DNA of 64,000 nt. It comes from Methylophilus methylotrophus DSM 46235 = ATCC 53528. Lineage in GTDB: Bacteria; Pseudomonadota; Gammaproteobacteria; Burkholderiales; Methylophilaceae. The stretch is from NCBI RefSeq assembly GCF_000378225.1, contig NZ_KB905141.1:1069326-1133325 (forward strand), in the 5' to 3' direction. The notes under the pieces were generated by a model, which saw nothing but the letters and a program-made list of their open reading frames with translations, was not told where the DNA came from and ran no database searches. Numbering within the stretch: the first letter of the stretch is position 1; each line of letters starts with the position of its first letter. This document shows positions 35,376-45,496 of this stretch, in pieces. Made by a program: the position numbers and the translations under genes.

Positions 35376-35735
35376 TTAGAGCAAGGCTCCAATTGTTTCC
35401 AGAAACTCTTTATAACGGATAGGTTTAGCGATGTAACCATCACACCCTGCCGCCCGCATTTTTTCTTTATCCCCTTTCATGGCAAAAGCCGTCAACGCAA
35501 CAATCTTGATATGCCGGGTGTCTGCATCTTTTTTAAGCAACTGGGTAGCGGTCAGACCATCCATGCCTGGCAACTGGATATCCATCAATATCATCGCTGG
35601 AGACTGGCTACGGGCAATCTCCATGCCATCCTGTGCATTGACCGCTTGTAACACTTCATGGCCCGCGGTTTCCAGAATCAATTGCGCCAGCCGCATATTC
35701 ATGGGGTTATCCTCAATGATCAGTATGCTTGCCAT
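35376..35735 (-). CDS. single-domain response regulator, DivK-like
   Basis: 119 aa, receiver only: acidic pair (IIEDN), phosphoacceptor Asp in ILMDIQLPGMDG (about residue 53), Thr in ALTAFAM and Lys in IAKPI. It begins inside the 3' end of the hybrid kinase gene (23-base overlap) with AAAGG upstream, so the two are translationally coupled. It probably shuttles phosphate between the kinase and the HD-GYP regulator encoded next. Confidence 0.92.
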   Translation of the reverse strand: MASILIIEDNPMNMRLAQLILETAGHEVLQAVNAQDGMEIARSQSPAMILMDIQLPGMDGLTATQLLKKDADTRHIKIVALTAFAMKGDKEKMRAAGCDGYIAKPIRYKEFLETIGALL

Positions 35736-38700
35736 GCTTGCCTTTACTTTTTCGTGGTGACTGGCGGCCTTGCTTACCCGCTAATGCACGATGGACTTCA
35801 CTGATGAAATTGCCATGATTGAATTCGGATTTTTCCAGCACCGCCAACACCTGTCCTTTAAGCATATAGTGTTCTTCAGGCGTCAAGAACTTGGAAGTGA
35901 CGATGATGATGGGTATCCTTGCCGTCCGTTTATCCAGTTTTAAGTCTTCAACCACTTCAAAACCGCTGATTTCCGGCATCATTAAATCAAGCACAATCAA
36001 ATCTGGCGTTTGCGATTTTGCAATGTCAATGGCTTCACTGCCGCTATAGGCACGCAACACCGCGTGGTTTGCATGCTCAAGATAGGTGGAAATAATTTCG
36101 ACAGCCTTGGGGTCGTCATCCACCACCAGCACCTTTAAACCAGGCTGTTGCGTGCCAGGATTGGCAAAACCAAGCTTGCATAAAGCCGTTTGCAAGTCGT
36201 CCGCAGAAACCGGTTTTTGTAGCACCTGTGCAGCGCCAAGTGATAAACCGCGATTGCTATCTGCCACAATCGAAATAATCACGACCGGGATATGGGCAAG
36301 TTTTTTATTTGCTTTCAGCTTGCTCAGGAATCCCCAGCCATCCATGCCAGGCAAAAGAATATCCAGCGTAATCAGATCTGGTGGCGTACCCTCCGCCAGA
36401 ATCGCCAGGGCAATTTCAGCAGTGGCTGCACGCGTCACTTTACAATGATCTGCCTCAAGTTGTAGCCGAATCAGGTCAGCGGCACGGTCATCATCTTCGA
36501 GCACCAGCACATGCGGTGGCTCACTGCTTGGCGGTGGCCGCATGCCTTCAGTCGGGGCCAGGGTGCGAGCCGCAGTTTCGGCTAAACTGGCCTTGTATTG
36601 CAGCCAAACGGTAAATGTACTGCCCTTGCCGGGGGTGCTGGTCAAGGCCACACCACCACCATGCAGTTCAGCCAGTTTGCGCACCAGCGCCAACCCCAGG
36701 CCGGTGCCTTCAAAGCGTCGGGATAAAGTGCTCTCTACCTGAACAAAAGGCTGGAAGATACGCTGGATATCCTGTGCTTCAATCCCAATTCCCGTATCCG
36801 TAATGGCGATCTCAATGAATGGGTGATCGGTGCCCAAGCCTGAGGTATGGCTACCCGCCATCTGTCTTGTTTTAGCCAGGATCTCGTCGCGCTCAACCAG
36901 CTGCGCCTGTAAAGTGATATGCCCTCCCTCGGGCGTGAATTTGATCGCATTCGACAACAGGTTATAAACGATCTGTTTCACCTTGCGCACATCCAGCAAG
37001 CCAGTGCCCAACGCTTCCGACACCTGCGTGTGTAACTGGACACGCTGGGAGACTGCTTTTTCCTTGATGATGGAAAGACAGTTTTGCAGCAACCCCCTGA
37101 CATCGATAATCTCCAGCTCCAGCGTCATCCGCCCGGCTTCTATCTTGGATAAATCAAGCACATCGTTAATCAGTGAAAGCAAGTGTTGACCGCTTTCAAA
37201 AATATCATTGACGTAAACCTTCTGTTTATCCGCCAATTGCCCAATCAAGCCATCCCTGAGAATCTCGGAAAAGCCGATAATGGCATTTAAAGGCGTGCGT
37301 AACTCATGCGACATGGTGGCAAGGAACTCAGACTTCATCCTGTCGGCTTCCAATAATTGCTCGTTCTTTAAGCCAATTTCCTCGCTACGCAGGCGTAGCT
37401 GTTCGGCCAGGAGTTTAAGGTCACCATACTGCTGGATATTATGAAGTGCGACCCCCAGTTGCGCCGATAAACGCTCGATAAAGGTTTGATCACGCTCAGC
37501 CAGCGTTTTACTTGCGGCCAGCACCAGCACAGCTTGGCGTTTTTCCTGGTAAGTCACCGGGCAGATAATGATGCTTTTGGGTTTGAATGACAGTAATCCG
37601 GTTTCAATCGTTAAGGAAGGCAATTCATCCAGCTCGCTCAGGATGAGGGTTTGATTGTTCTGAATGGCTTCACCAATCAAGCCGTGGCCCAGCTTGAATT
37701 CATTGAGAATATCTACGGGGGCAGCATGTGCGGTTTCCAAGCGGTAAAACCCGCTCCATTCGTCATATCCATAAATGGCCGAGACCGGAAAAGCATGAGA
37801 CTTGGCTAAAATATCCAGCATGTTTGAAAGGATGTTAGCGCGGTCATAGTTGGCATTAAAAAGTCTTAACACTTCACTATGCGTTTGATCATACATGGCA
37901 GCATTGGTGAGGTCATATTGAATCTGCTTGAAATCGCTCACATTGCGTGCCACGGTGGATAAATGAGTAGGCACACCATCGGCATCATGATGGACAACAA
38001 TTACCTGCGAAACCGGAACCTCTATGCCGGCACGTGTGATATAGGCCGTTTCACCACTCCAGACACCCGTACTCAATGCTGTCGGTATCGCCTTGTTGTA
38101 GATTAATTCAATCGCCCAAGCGGGGCGCATGCGGGAAATGGGTTGCGAGGTGATATCTTCATGCTCGCCTATTCCCAGCAACTTACGCCCACCACTGTTG
38201 AGGTAAAAATAATCTCCTTGCAGGCTCGCATTGGCGATGAGGTCAGGCGAGGCATCCAGGATAGCCGTTAATCGATTTTGTTCAATTGAAGCTTGCTTAC
38301 GTATATTGAGGTCCCGTTGAATACGCCAGATCAGAAGCGGGAAAAAAATAAGGATAGCAACAGACATCACCGCAAAAAGAATCAGCAAGTCTTTCGCATG
38401 GTCCTGCTCTGATTGGGTACGCTCTGCGAGTAAGCCCTGCTCTTCCAGCGACATAGCATTGAACACACTACGAATTTCGAGCATATCTTCCTTGCGGATA
38501 AGGTCCTTGCGCAAAAGCGCCTGTAGCTTTTCGGCAGAGCTTGCACGTGCTATATCGTTAATCTGGTGAAAATAAACAACACGCCTGTCAATCAGACGCC
38601 GTAACAGCATGATTTGCTGCTGCTGGAAATTGTTATCCTTGGTCAGTACGGCGAGTTGCGAAATCTCGTTCTGCAAATCAGCCAAGGCACTATCCCGGCG

Positions 38701-38952
38701 GGTAATAGAACTATCATCCCCGGTCAGCAGAAAACCCCGCTGGGCAACTTCCAGCTGGTTGAAAAAATTCAACCCGTGGTCCAGTTTGGAGATCACGGCG
38801 TGGGTGTGCGTCACCCACTGGCTGTTTTCAGAAAAGCGCTGCAGATAAATCATGCTAGTGATTCCCAGCAGGACGAGCAGCACAAAAAAACTGATAAATC
38901 CATAAATAATCATGGATTCCAACGCCCAGAACTCGTGTTTTCTAGGCTTCAC
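35713..38952 (-). CDS. hybrid sensor histidine kinase (CHASE3-PAS-GAF-HisKA-HATPase-REC-REC)
   Basis: 1079 aa. An N-terminal membrane helix (about 12-35), a periplasmic CHASE3 sensor (about 40-175, LEVAQRGFLLTGDD) and a second helix (about 185-205) are followed by PAS (about 225-345) and GAF (about 370-510). HisKA has MSHELRTPLNAIIGF (His about 547). The ATPase has N, G1 and G2 boxes (NLLSNAIKFTPEGGH, DTGIGIEAQD, GTGLGLAL). Two receivers follow (about 810-930 and 945-1065), each with a phosphoacceptor Asp (LDILLPGMDG, LDLMMPEISG). It is a phosphorelay sensor feeding the DivK-like and HD-GYP regulators downstream. The signal is unknown. Confidence 0.94.
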   Translation of the reverse strand: MKPRKHEFWALESMIIYGFISFFVLLVLLGITSMIYLQRFSENSQWVTHTHAVISKLDHGLNFFNQLEVAQRGFLLTGDDSSITRRDSALADLQNEISQLAVLTKDNNFQQQQIMLLRRLIDRRVVYFHQINDIARASSAEKLQALLRKDLIRKEDMLEIRSVFNAMSLEEQGLLAERTQSEQDHAKDLLILFAVMSVAILIFFPLLIWRIQRDLNIRKQASIEQNRLTAILDASPDLIANASLQGDYFYLNSGGRKLLGIGEHEDITSQPISRMRPAWAIELIYNKAIPTALSTGVWSGETAYITRAGIEVPVSQVIVVHHDADGVPTHLSTVARNVSDFKQIQYDLTNAAMYDQTHSEVLRLFNANYDRANILSNMLDILAKSHAFPVSAIYGYDEWSGFYRLETAHAAPVDILNEFKLGHGLIGEAIQNNQTLILSELDELPSLTIETGLLSFKPKSIIICPVTYQEKRQAVLVLAASKTLAERDQTFIERLSAQLGVALHNIQQYGDLKLLAEQLRLRSEEIGLKNEQLLEADRMKSEFLATMSHELRTPLNAIIGFSEILRDGLIGQLADKQKVYVNDIFESGQHLLSLINDVLDLSKIEAGRMTLELEIIDVRGLLQNCLSIIKEKAVSQRVQLHTQVSEALGTGLLDVRKVKQIVYNLLSNAIKFTPEGGHITLQAQLVERDEILAKTRQMAGSHTSGLGTDHPFIEIAITDTGIGIEAQDIQRIFQPFVQVESTLSRRFEGTGLGLALVRKLAELHGGGVALTSTPGKGSTFTVWLQYKASLAETAARTLAPTEGMRPPPSSEPPHVLVLEDDDRAADLIRLQLEADHCKVTRAATAEIALAILAEGTPPDLITLDILLPGMDGWGFLSKLKANKKLAHIPVVIISIVADSNRGLSLGAAQVLQKPVSADDLQTALCKLGFANPGTQQPGLKVLVVDDDPKAVEIISTYLEHANHAVLRAYSGSEAIDIAKSQTPDLIVLDLMMPEISGFEVVEDLKLDKRTARIPIIIVTSKFLTPEEHYMLKGQVLAVLEKSEFNHGNFISEVHRALAGKQGRQSPRKSKGKHGKHTDH

Positions 38953-39213
38953 AAACGACTCCTGCCACTCGCATACCGATTACCCCCTCTGTTCGAGAAC
39001 ACCCAGGATTGATCCGTTGACGCTGCTTCCCCAGCCTCTTTTTAATTTTATAAAAGAGGCAATAGTATTTATAGTAATACATTTACAGAACGGTTTGTGA
39101 CGAAATCAACAAGCAGCGTGTATGAATCGGCCAGCCATGCCAGTCGCTTTAAAAAATTTGCAGTGTGAGTCGTTGGCCAAGGCAAGCTTGGCCTTTTCCA
39201 GTCGGCTGTCGGC
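38953..39213. other. intergenic region between the hybrid kinase and MocR genes
   Basis: 261 bases. It contains a perfect stem GCCTCTTTT/AAAAGAGGC (39034-39042 with 39052-39060) and a GGCCAAG/CTTGGCC stem near 39171-39190 followed by TTTT on the plus strand. Neither has the T run expected of a minus-strand terminator. The kinase promoter should lie here. Confidence 0.4.
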
Positions 39214-40650
39214 TTAATTTCTGCCTGAAGCGTCTGCTGCAACCATTTCACAAGCCAGTGCGCCCACATCACGCACGGCTTGCTCAATCGCCAGTGTCCA
39301 CAAGTGACTGAAATTCAGGCGGATGTAGTGGGTCAGCTCTTTTTTGCGCGAAAAAATGGTCCCAGGCGCAACAGTAATGCCATTGTCGATGGCCTTGCGG
39401 TACAGCTCAAGCGCATCCAGTGCCGGAGACAGTTTTACCCAGATCACATAGCCGCCCTGGGGCACAGACAGCTGCGTCCCGGCAGGAAAGGTTTGCTCAA
39501 TCACATTGCGCATCAATACATAGTTTGAGCGCAATGTGTGCCGCAACTGTTTCAGATGCTGCTCAAAACTGTCGCGCTGCATAAATTTGGCAATGGCGAT
39601 CTGCGGAGCAGAAGTCAGCGACAGGCTATTCAGGAACATCAGGCGCTCCACCTCCTGGCGGTAGCGTCCAGCAGTCGTCCAGCCCACTCGGTAACCGGGC
39701 GCGAGGGATTTGGAAAACGAGGAGCAATGTAGCACGATGCCGGCCTGATCAAAAGCTTTGGCCGGTAAAGGTGGTGCATCACTGAAATACAGTTCGCCAT
39801 ACACATCATCTTCAATCAGCGGGATATTTTGCTCAGAGAGAAACGCCACCAAGGCCCTTTTCTTGTCATCGGGCATGACAAACCCAAGCGGATTCTGGAA
39901 GTTAGTGGTGAGGATCACCGCGGCAATCCGCACATTATCCGTGACCGCACGCAGTGCATCCAGATCAATGCCAGACGCGGGATCGGTACGGATTTCTGCC
40001 ACCTTCATGCCCAGACGCTCTACCGTGTGGGCCAGCGCATAATATCCGGGCGACTCCAGTGCAATCGTATCGCCGGCCTTGGCCACTGCCTGCAGGCACA
40101 GCGTAATCGCCTCGGTCGCACCATGGGTGATCACAATATCATCCGGCGATACATCCATGCCATTTGCCAGGTAGCGCCGCGCAATCTGCTGGCGCAAGAA
40201 TTCATTGCCTGGCGGCAAGTCGCTGAGTACACCCCACTCTCCTTCATCATCGGTGAGTGCTTTTTCATACTGGTGGATACGCTTGAGTGGGAACAGTTGT
40301 GGATCCGGAAACGGTGAACCCAGCGGCACCGTGCCAAATTCACGGATGGATTTGAGTGTGGTCAGCACCAGTTTGCTGGCATCAATCTCGGACAGGTTGA
40401 TATCTTTAGCTAGCGGGGAAGCTTGCTTTTGCTGCAAGCGCTTGCGCGGCGTGACGTAATAACCGGATTGCGGATGGCTGCTGATGACGCCTTCCTGTTC
40501 GAGCAACAGATAGGCGCGTAGTACGGTGCTGATACTGAGCTCATATTTCTGGCTGGCTTGGCGCACCGAGAAAATCCGTTCACCGGGCCGTAGCACGCCT
40601 TCGTCAATCATGGCGCGGATGCGGGCGGCGAACGAGACATAAAGCTTCAT
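39214..40650 (-). CDS. MocR/PdxR-family GntR-type regulator with aminotransferase domain
   Basis: 478 aa. The N-terminal GntR winged helix (about 1-70) contains PGERIFSVRQASQKYELSIS and GVISSHPQSGYYV. A fold-type I aminotransferase-like domain (about 95-470) has the PLP lysine motif SFSKSLAPGYRVGW. MocR proteins bind PLP and regulate genes for amino-acid, taurine, GABA or vitamin B6 metabolism. No pdxST or transaminase operon is adjacent, so the target cannot be named. It is transcribed toward the hybrid kinase gene and is probably monocistronic. Confidence 0.93.
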   Translation of the reverse strand: MKLYVSFAARIRAMIDEGVLRPGERIFSVRQASQKYELSISTVLRAYLLLEQEGVISSHPQSGYYVTPRKRLQQKQASPLAKDINLSEIDASKLVLTTLKSIREFGTVPLGSPFPDPQLFPLKRIHQYEKALTDDEGEWGVLSDLPPGNEFLRQQIARRYLANGMDVSPDDIVITHGATEAITLCLQAVAKAGDTIALESPGYYALAHTVERLGMKVAEIRTDPASGIDLDALRAVTDNVRIAAVILTTNFQNPLGFVMPDDKKRALVAFLSEQNIPLIEDDVYGELYFSDAPPLPAKAFDQAGIVLHCSSFSKSLAPGYRVGWTTAGRYRQEVERLMFLNSLSLTSAPQIAIAKFMQRDSFEQHLKQLRHTLRSNYVLMRNVIEQTFPAGTQLSVPQGGYVIWVKLSPALDALELYRKAIDNGITVAPGTIFSRKKELTHYIRLNFSHLWTLAIEQAVRDVGALACEMVAADASGRN

Positions 40651-40745
40651 GAAGGCAAGCAGGCAGGAGTTTTGATGCCTGATTATACTCCAGCCATCGC
40701 CATGGCTAGCGTTTCAATACGCTGTGATTAAACGGCAGTGGTGGA

Positions 40746-41093
40746 TTAAGCAGCCTGTAGCGCCAGCGAAACTTCTTCACCACCTTGTGTCAGGCTGGCA
40801 ACAAGGCGCTCTTTTTGCGTAAACACTTCCACCAATGCCTGTTCACTAAGCGCGGTCATCAAGCGTTGCAGGGTACTCATGCGGACGCCCAGCCGTTTGC
40901 AGATGACGGCCAGGGACACAGCCGCCCTGCCCTGTGCATGTTCAGCATGCAGCAACTCCAGAATACCCAGCATCAATACCGTACTGTGATCCAGCGGTAC
41001 ATATTCGGAAAGGAAGCCTTCCTCGACAGAAGTTTCTATCTGGGCAGATGCTTCTAATGCCTGCTCTGGATAGGCATCATACTCACGCAGCAT
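40746..41093 (-). CDS. small winged-helix-like protein coupled to the FdhF/YdeP gene
   Basis: 115 aa. The central and C-terminal part looks like a winged helix-turn-helix (VSLAVICKRLGVRMSTLQRL, then MTALSEQALVEVFTQKERLV), while the N-terminus is acidic with no recognised domain. It overlaps the end of the oxidoreductase gene by 11 bases, so translation is coupled. It is either a regulator of that gene or an accessory factor. I cannot name a family with confidence. Confidence 0.8.
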   Translation of the reverse strand: MLREYDAYPEQALEASAQIETSVEEGFLSEYVPLDHSTVLMLGILELLHAEHAQGRAAVSLAVICKRLGVRMSTLQRLMTALSEQALVEVFTQKERLVASLTQGGEEVSLALQAA

Positions 41094-43407
41094 TGGCTAC
41101 CTCGGCTACTGTGGTTTTCTCAATAATGACCGGGATAGATTTTGAGGTTGGCGTACGTGATTGGTCAGCCACACTTTCTAAAGACACCAGGTTATTGGTT
41201 TCGGGGTAGTAGCCGCTCAGGCAGCCCTGCGGAATGTCGTAAGACACCACCAGGAAATTATTTGCGCGGCGAGTAATGCCATCCTGCCAGACACTGACCA
41301 GGTTAACCCAATCGCCTGCCTGCAACCCCATGCGTTCAATATCTGCCGGGTTCATAAACACCACACGGCGCTGGCCAAACACGCCGCGGTAACGGTCATC
41401 CATGCCATAAATCGTAGTGTTGTATTGGTCATGTGAGCGCGTCGTCATCAACACAAACAACTGGTCGCCATATTGCTCACGCGCCTGGTGGATAGGCGAG
41501 TTTTGCGGAATGGCCTGCAAGGTGAACTCGGCCTTGCCAGACGGTGTATTCCAGATGCGTTCGCTGGAAGGTACCGGCATGCGGAATCCACCCGGCACCT
41601 TGATGCGTTCGTTGTAATCCTTGAAAGCCACCGGCATGGTCTGCTCAATGGCATCACGGATTTTGCTGTAATCCTTGATATATTCCAGCCAGGGCGTTTT
41701 GCTGTGCTTGAGCGTGGCATGGGCCAGGCGCGCAACGATGGCAGGCTCAGACAGCAAATGCGGCGACGCTGGCTTGTTCATGCCGTAAGAGATATGCACC
41801 ATGCTCATGGAGTCTTCCACGGTCACCCCTTGCGGGCCGCTTTCCTGGGTATCAATCTCGGTACGGCCCAGGCATGGCAGGATCAGGGCTTCTTTACCGT
41901 GCACCAGATGGCTGCGGTTCAGTTTGGTGGTCACATGCGCGGTCAAATCGCAGTTGCGCATGCCTTCCCAGGTACGGTCAGTGTCGGGCGTGGCAATGGA
42001 AAAATTACCGCCCAGGCCAAAGAACACCTTAGCCTTACCGTCTATCATGGCCTGTATGGCACCCACCGCATCATAACCCGGTGTTCTGGGCACTTTGATA
42101 TCAAACACGCGTTCCAGGCTTTCGAGGAATTCTGCTGGCATCTTTTCGTAAATGCCTACCGTGCGGTTGCCCTGCACATTGCTATGACCGCGCACCGGGC
42201 ACAGGCCAGCCCCTTCCTTGCCGATATTGCCGCGCAACAGCATTAAATTGACCAGGGTCTTGATCGTGGCCACCCCATGCTTGTGCTGGGTAATGCCCAT
42301 CCCCCAGGTAGAGATCACGCGGTCACCGGTGGCATAAATGCGTGCGATTTCCTCAATCTGCGCCAAGGGGACGCCAGACTCTTCCACAATCACCGCCCAG
42401 CTTTCCTGGCGGGCATCTTCGGCAATCGCCTCAAAGTTGTTGGTGTGCTGCTCGATAAAATCCACGTCAACCACACGCTCTGTGCCAAGCCTGAGGGCTT
42501 CGTCATCCCACTGGATGACAAATTTGATCATGCCCTTGATGAGCGCCAAATCGCCGCCCAGCTTAGGCTGGATAAACAGGTCACTGATTTTGCTGCCCTT
42601 GAACGACAACATGTCAAACGGACTTTGCGGGTCAGCAAACCGCTCCAGGCCGCGCTCTTTCAATGGGTTGATCGCCACGATACGCGCACCGCGCTTGGCG
42701 GCCTCGCGCAATTCGCCCAGCATACGGGGATGATTGGTGGCCGGGTTCTGGCCAAAAATCAGGATAGTGTCCGCATGCTCAAAATCATGCAATGTGACTG
42801 AACCCTTGCCTATACCAACCGTAGCAGGCAAAGCAATGCTGGTGGATTCATGGCAAAGGTTGGAGCAATCAGGGAAGTTGTTGGTGCCAAACTCACGCAC
42901 AAACAATTGATAAAGAAAAGCCGCCTCATTGCCGGCACGGCCTGAGGTATAAAAAATCGCCTCATTCGGATCCGCCAAGGCATTCAGGTGCGAGGCGATC
43001 AATGCGAATGCGTCGTCCCAGGAAACTTCTTCATACTTGTCCGTGGCCGCGTTATAACGCATCGGGTGTGTTAACCGGCCTTCATTTTCCAGTTCAAAAT
43101 CGCCCCACCCCATCAACTCGGTGACGGTGTGTTTAGCAAAAAACGCTGGTGGTACGCGCTTGGCAGTCGCTTCTGCAGCCACCGCCTTCACGCCATTTTC
43201 ACAAAACTCAAAGGTAGAGGTATGTTCTTTATCCGGCCAGGCACACCCCGGGCAGTCAAATCCATCCGGCTGGTTTTGCGCCAGCAGGGTCATCACACCC
43301 TTCACAGGGATTTTTTGCAGCGCGAGTTGCGCAGCCACTTGTTTTAACGCCCCCCAACCGGCAGCCGGGTGGTGATATGGTTTAATGGTAGCTTTTGGTT
43401 GTGACAT
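41083..43407 (-). CDS. FdhF/YdeP-family molybdopterin oxidoreductase
   Basis: 774 aa, the usual length for YdeP-type formate-dehydrogenase-like proteins. N-terminal cysteines in DCPGCAWPDK (Cys52, Cys55) are followed by molybdopterin-binding domains (about 110-600, with FYTSGRAGNEAAFLYQLFVR, FGQNPATNHPRM, WGMGITQHKHGVATI and CPVRGHSNVQGNRT). A C-terminal molydopterin dinucleotide-binding domain follows (about 640-760, VLMTTRSHDQYNTTIYG). No Tat or Sec signal is visible, so it is probably cytoplasmic. The substrate of this family is not settled (formate-like or acid-resistance roles have been proposed). No fdhD or other subunit is adjacent. Confidence 0.93.
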   Translation of the reverse strand: MSQPKATIKPYHHPAAGWGALKQVAAQLALQKIPVKGVMTLLAQNQPDGFDCPGCAWPDKEHTSTFEFCENGVKAVAAEATAKRVPPAFFAKHTVTELMGWGDFELENEGRLTHPMRYNAATDKYEEVSWDDAFALIASHLNALADPNEAIFYTSGRAGNEAAFLYQLFVREFGTNNFPDCSNLCHESTSIALPATVGIGKGSVTLHDFEHADTILIFGQNPATNHPRMLGELREAAKRGARIVAINPLKERGLERFADPQSPFDMLSFKGSKISDLFIQPKLGGDLALIKGMIKFVIQWDDEALRLGTERVVDVDFIEQHTNNFEAIAEDARQESWAVIVEESGVPLAQIEEIARIYATGDRVISTWGMGITQHKHGVATIKTLVNLMLLRGNIGKEGAGLCPVRGHSNVQGNRTVGIYEKMPAEFLESLERVFDIKVPRTPGYDAVGAIQAMIDGKAKVFFGLGGNFSIATPDTDRTWEGMRNCDLTAHVTTKLNRSHLVHGKEALILPCLGRTEIDTQESGPQGVTVEDSMSMVHISYGMNKPASPHLLSEPAIVARLAHATLKHSKTPWLEYIKDYSKIRDAIEQTMPVAFKDYNERIKVPGGFRMPVPSSERIWNTPSGKAEFTLQAIPQNSPIHQAREQYGDQLFVLMTTRSHDQYNTTIYGMDDRYRGVFGQRRVVFMNPADIERMGLQAGDWVNLVSVWQDGITRRANNFLVVSYDIPQGCLSGYYPETNNLVSLESVADQSRTPTSKSIPVIIEKTTVAEVANAA

Positions 43408-43692
43408 ATGTCCTACTATGGTGTCAGAGGATAGACTGACATTGGTTTACCTTTGCCAGCCTAATCCCTGAGGAATTTTGATGAATGCCATCGTAAGGCA
43501 GGCCGGGCAAGGAAACCAGATACAGACAGGCTTAATTTTTAGGGTACAGTCAGGCCATCAAAGACACAAAGTGCAGGCTGGAGTCTCCCTCACAGAAGGG
43601 ACGAGCATCGGGCTCCACGAATCGGATGATGCGCTGCCGCCGTCTCTTGCACACGGCGGTAGCAATACGAACGCTCCCTAACAGGGATGGTG
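43408..43692 (-). promoter_or_regulatory. structured leader upstream of the oxidoreductase gene (candidate)
   Basis: 285 bases between the DUF2490 stop and the oxidoreductase start. There is a strong stem CTGCCGCCGT/ACGGCGGTAG (about 43636-43664) and smaller pairings (CCCT..AGGG, GCATC..GATGC, TGTCAG/CTGACA near 43422-43440). I compared it from memory with the Moco riboswitch and see no clear match. None of the stems has a T run, so they are not obvious terminators. Confidence 0.35.
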
Positions 43693-44409
43693 CTAGAAGT
43701 TAAAGCGGATGGCTGTCATGAGCACATGATTTTCGCGGTCAACTGTTTTGGTATTGATGTATTGGTTCAGGTAGCCAATATCCGCATTGCTAAAATCGCT
43801 GAATTTCCAGTTGACCCCCAGAAACAAACGGTTCTGGTCGAAGCCTTTGCGCACACCCCAATTGGTGTCATTAAAATTGATAAACAGCTCGTCATACACC
43901 ACCCAGGATAAATGCGGATTGAGTGTAGAAGGCATGCTGGCACGCACCATCTGTCGCCAACGATAGGCATGCTCGCTAAAGTCTTCACGATCCCTGTTTT
44001 CCAGGCGGGATCGGCTACTCCAACTCACGCTGGCAACCGGGTCAAACTGGTATAAGAACTGTTGCCACAGGCGGTTTTCCTTATAGGAAGAAGCGCCCGC
44101 AGGATGGTTAATGACCGTATCGTACCCTAGCCAGAGACTGGCTTTTGGCGTCACCTTGTAGAAAATGGCAGGACGCAGAATCAGCGTATCGAAATGTTTA
44201 CCCTCATCGCGCCAACGCGGGTGGGTATCCATGCTCCAGTACAGGTTTTCCACCGGCAACTTGCCTTGTGCATAAATATTGAGCCAGTACCGCCCATCTT
44301 CTTCGACGTCGGCCATGGCGAGGTTGCCCAGCATACACAAGGGCAGCGCGACTGCCGTTTGCAGCCAGGGTTTAAGATTAAATGGCAGTCTATTTAATAG
44401 GGATTTCAT
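43693..44409 (-). CDS. DUF2490-family protein, probable outer-membrane beta barrel
   Basis: 238 aa. A signal peptide (cleavage near AMA-D after a hydrophobic stretch at about 16-32) precedes an aromatic-rich repeated-strand body ([60 protein letters not shown]) and a terminal Phe (AIRFNF). That pattern fits the DUF2490 family, presumed outer-membrane barrels. Its ATG overlaps the cheB stop by 4 bases, making it the last gene of the chemotaxis operon, an unusual position for an envelope protein. Function is unknown. Confidence 0.85.
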   Translation of the reverse strand: MKSLLNRLPFNLKPWLQTAVALPLCMLGNLAMADVEEDGRYWLNIYAQGKLPVENLYWSMDTHPRWRDEGKHFDTLILRPAIFYKVTPKASLWLGYDTVINHPAGASSYKENRLWQQFLYQFDPVASVSWSSRSRLENRDREDFSEHAYRWRQMVRASMPSTLNPHLSWVVYDELFINFNDTNWGVRKGFDQNRLFLGVNWKFSDFSNADIGYLNQYINTKTVDRENHVLMTAIRFNF

Positions 44410-45482
44410 TTCTTATTCCAGTAATTCATAATTTCGAGAGGGATTTTGCTAAGCGCCACTTCTTTAGGGGTCGCCCCCAGTTTGTGTGCTTCTTTGGGCA
44501 TGCCATAAACAACACAGCTTCGTTCATCTTGCCCCAGGGTTTCTGCGCCGGCGTCCAGCATTTCTTTTAATCCTTGCGCACCGTCATCACCCATGCCCGT
44601 CATGATGATTCCCAGGGCGTTTTTACCGGCCTGTTGCGCTACCGAACGGAATAGCACGTTGACCGAGGGGCGGTGACGGCTGACCAATGGGCCATCGATG
44701 ATATCAACATGGTATTGAGCGCCACTGCGTTTAAGCAGCATATGCTTGCCGCCAGGGGCAATCAGGGCGCGGCCGGGAATCACGCGGTCACCATGCGCAG
44801 CCTCTTTCACCTCAATCTCACACAAATCATTGAGCCGCTTGGCAAACGCTGCGGTAAAATTCTCTGGCATATGCTGCACAATCACCATACCGGGAGATAC
44901 GCGAGGCAGGCTTGTCAGCACGGCTTCCAGCGCCTGTGTGCCACCGGTAGAGGTGCCAATCGCAACAATACTTTCTGTCGTTTGTGCCATGGCTCGAGTG
45001 CTGGGCGCAGCCAGTACCGCATCCGCAGTCAGTTTGGGCTGTATTTTGGCCACCGGCTCCATCTGCACCATGCGTTTCAGGTTGGCTTTGGCCGCAATCT
45101 TAATCACGTTGATAATGTCGTTGGCATCATCTTCTAAAAAATCTTTTAACCCTGCTTTGGGCTTGGTCACAATGCTGACTGCCCCGGCGGCCAGTGCTTG
45201 AATGGTAGTCTCGGCACCTTTCTCGGTGAGGGTAGAACAGATAATGACCGGTGTCGGACGTTGCGCCATGATTTTCTTGAGAAAAGTAATACCGTCCATC
45301 CTCGGCATTTCTACATCCAGGATCACAACATCCGGCCAATCCTTGACCATTTTATCCATGGCAAAAATAGGGTCTGAGGCCGAGGCAATCACCTCGATCT
45401 CAGACGATTTGGCGATTTTTTCAGTGAGCACTTTTCTGACCACGGCTGAATCGTCCACAATCATAATTCTTATTTTTTTCAT
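44406..45482 (-). CDS. cheB: CheB chemotaxis methylesterase/glutamine deamidase
   Basis: 358 aa. The receiver domain (about 1-125) has DDS, phosphoacceptor Asp in [11 protein letters not shown] and Lys in VTKPKAG. After a linker the C-terminal methylesterase (about 165-350) has the catalytic Ser in [13 protein letters not shown], His in [15 protein letters not shown] and Asp in GMGDDGAQG. It removes methyl groups from MCPs to reset sensitivity when phosphorylated by CheA. It lies between cheD and the DUF2490 gene, 14 bases after cheD. Confidence 0.96.
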   Translation of the reverse strand: MKKIRIMIVDDSAVVRKVLTEKIAKSSEIEVIASASDPIFAMDKMVKDWPDVVILDVEMPRMDGITFLKKIMAQRPTPVIICSTLTEKGAETTIQALAAGAVSIVTKPKAGLKDFLEDDANDIINVIKIAAKANLKRMVQMEPVAKIQPKLTADAVLAAPSTRAMAQTTESIVAIGTSTGGTQALEAVLTSLPRVSPGMVIVQHMPENFTAAFAKRLNDLCEIEVKEAAHGDRVIPGRALIAPGGKHMLLKRSGAQYHVDIIDGPLVSRHRPSVNVLFRSVAQQAGKNALGIIMTGMGDDGAQGLKEMLDAGAETLGQDERSCVVYGMPKEAHKLGATPKEVALSKIPLEIMNYWNKK

Positions 45483-45496
45483 GTTTCCCCTTCGCG

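Noticed and set aside
39034-39060. terminator hairpin after the MocR gene
   Set aside because: The stem is perfect but has no T run in the minus direction and lies 150 bases from the stop, nearer to the kinase promoter.
43408-43692. Moco riboswitch
   Set aside because: The hairpin pattern does not fit the motif as I recall it; kept only as an unnamed structured leader.
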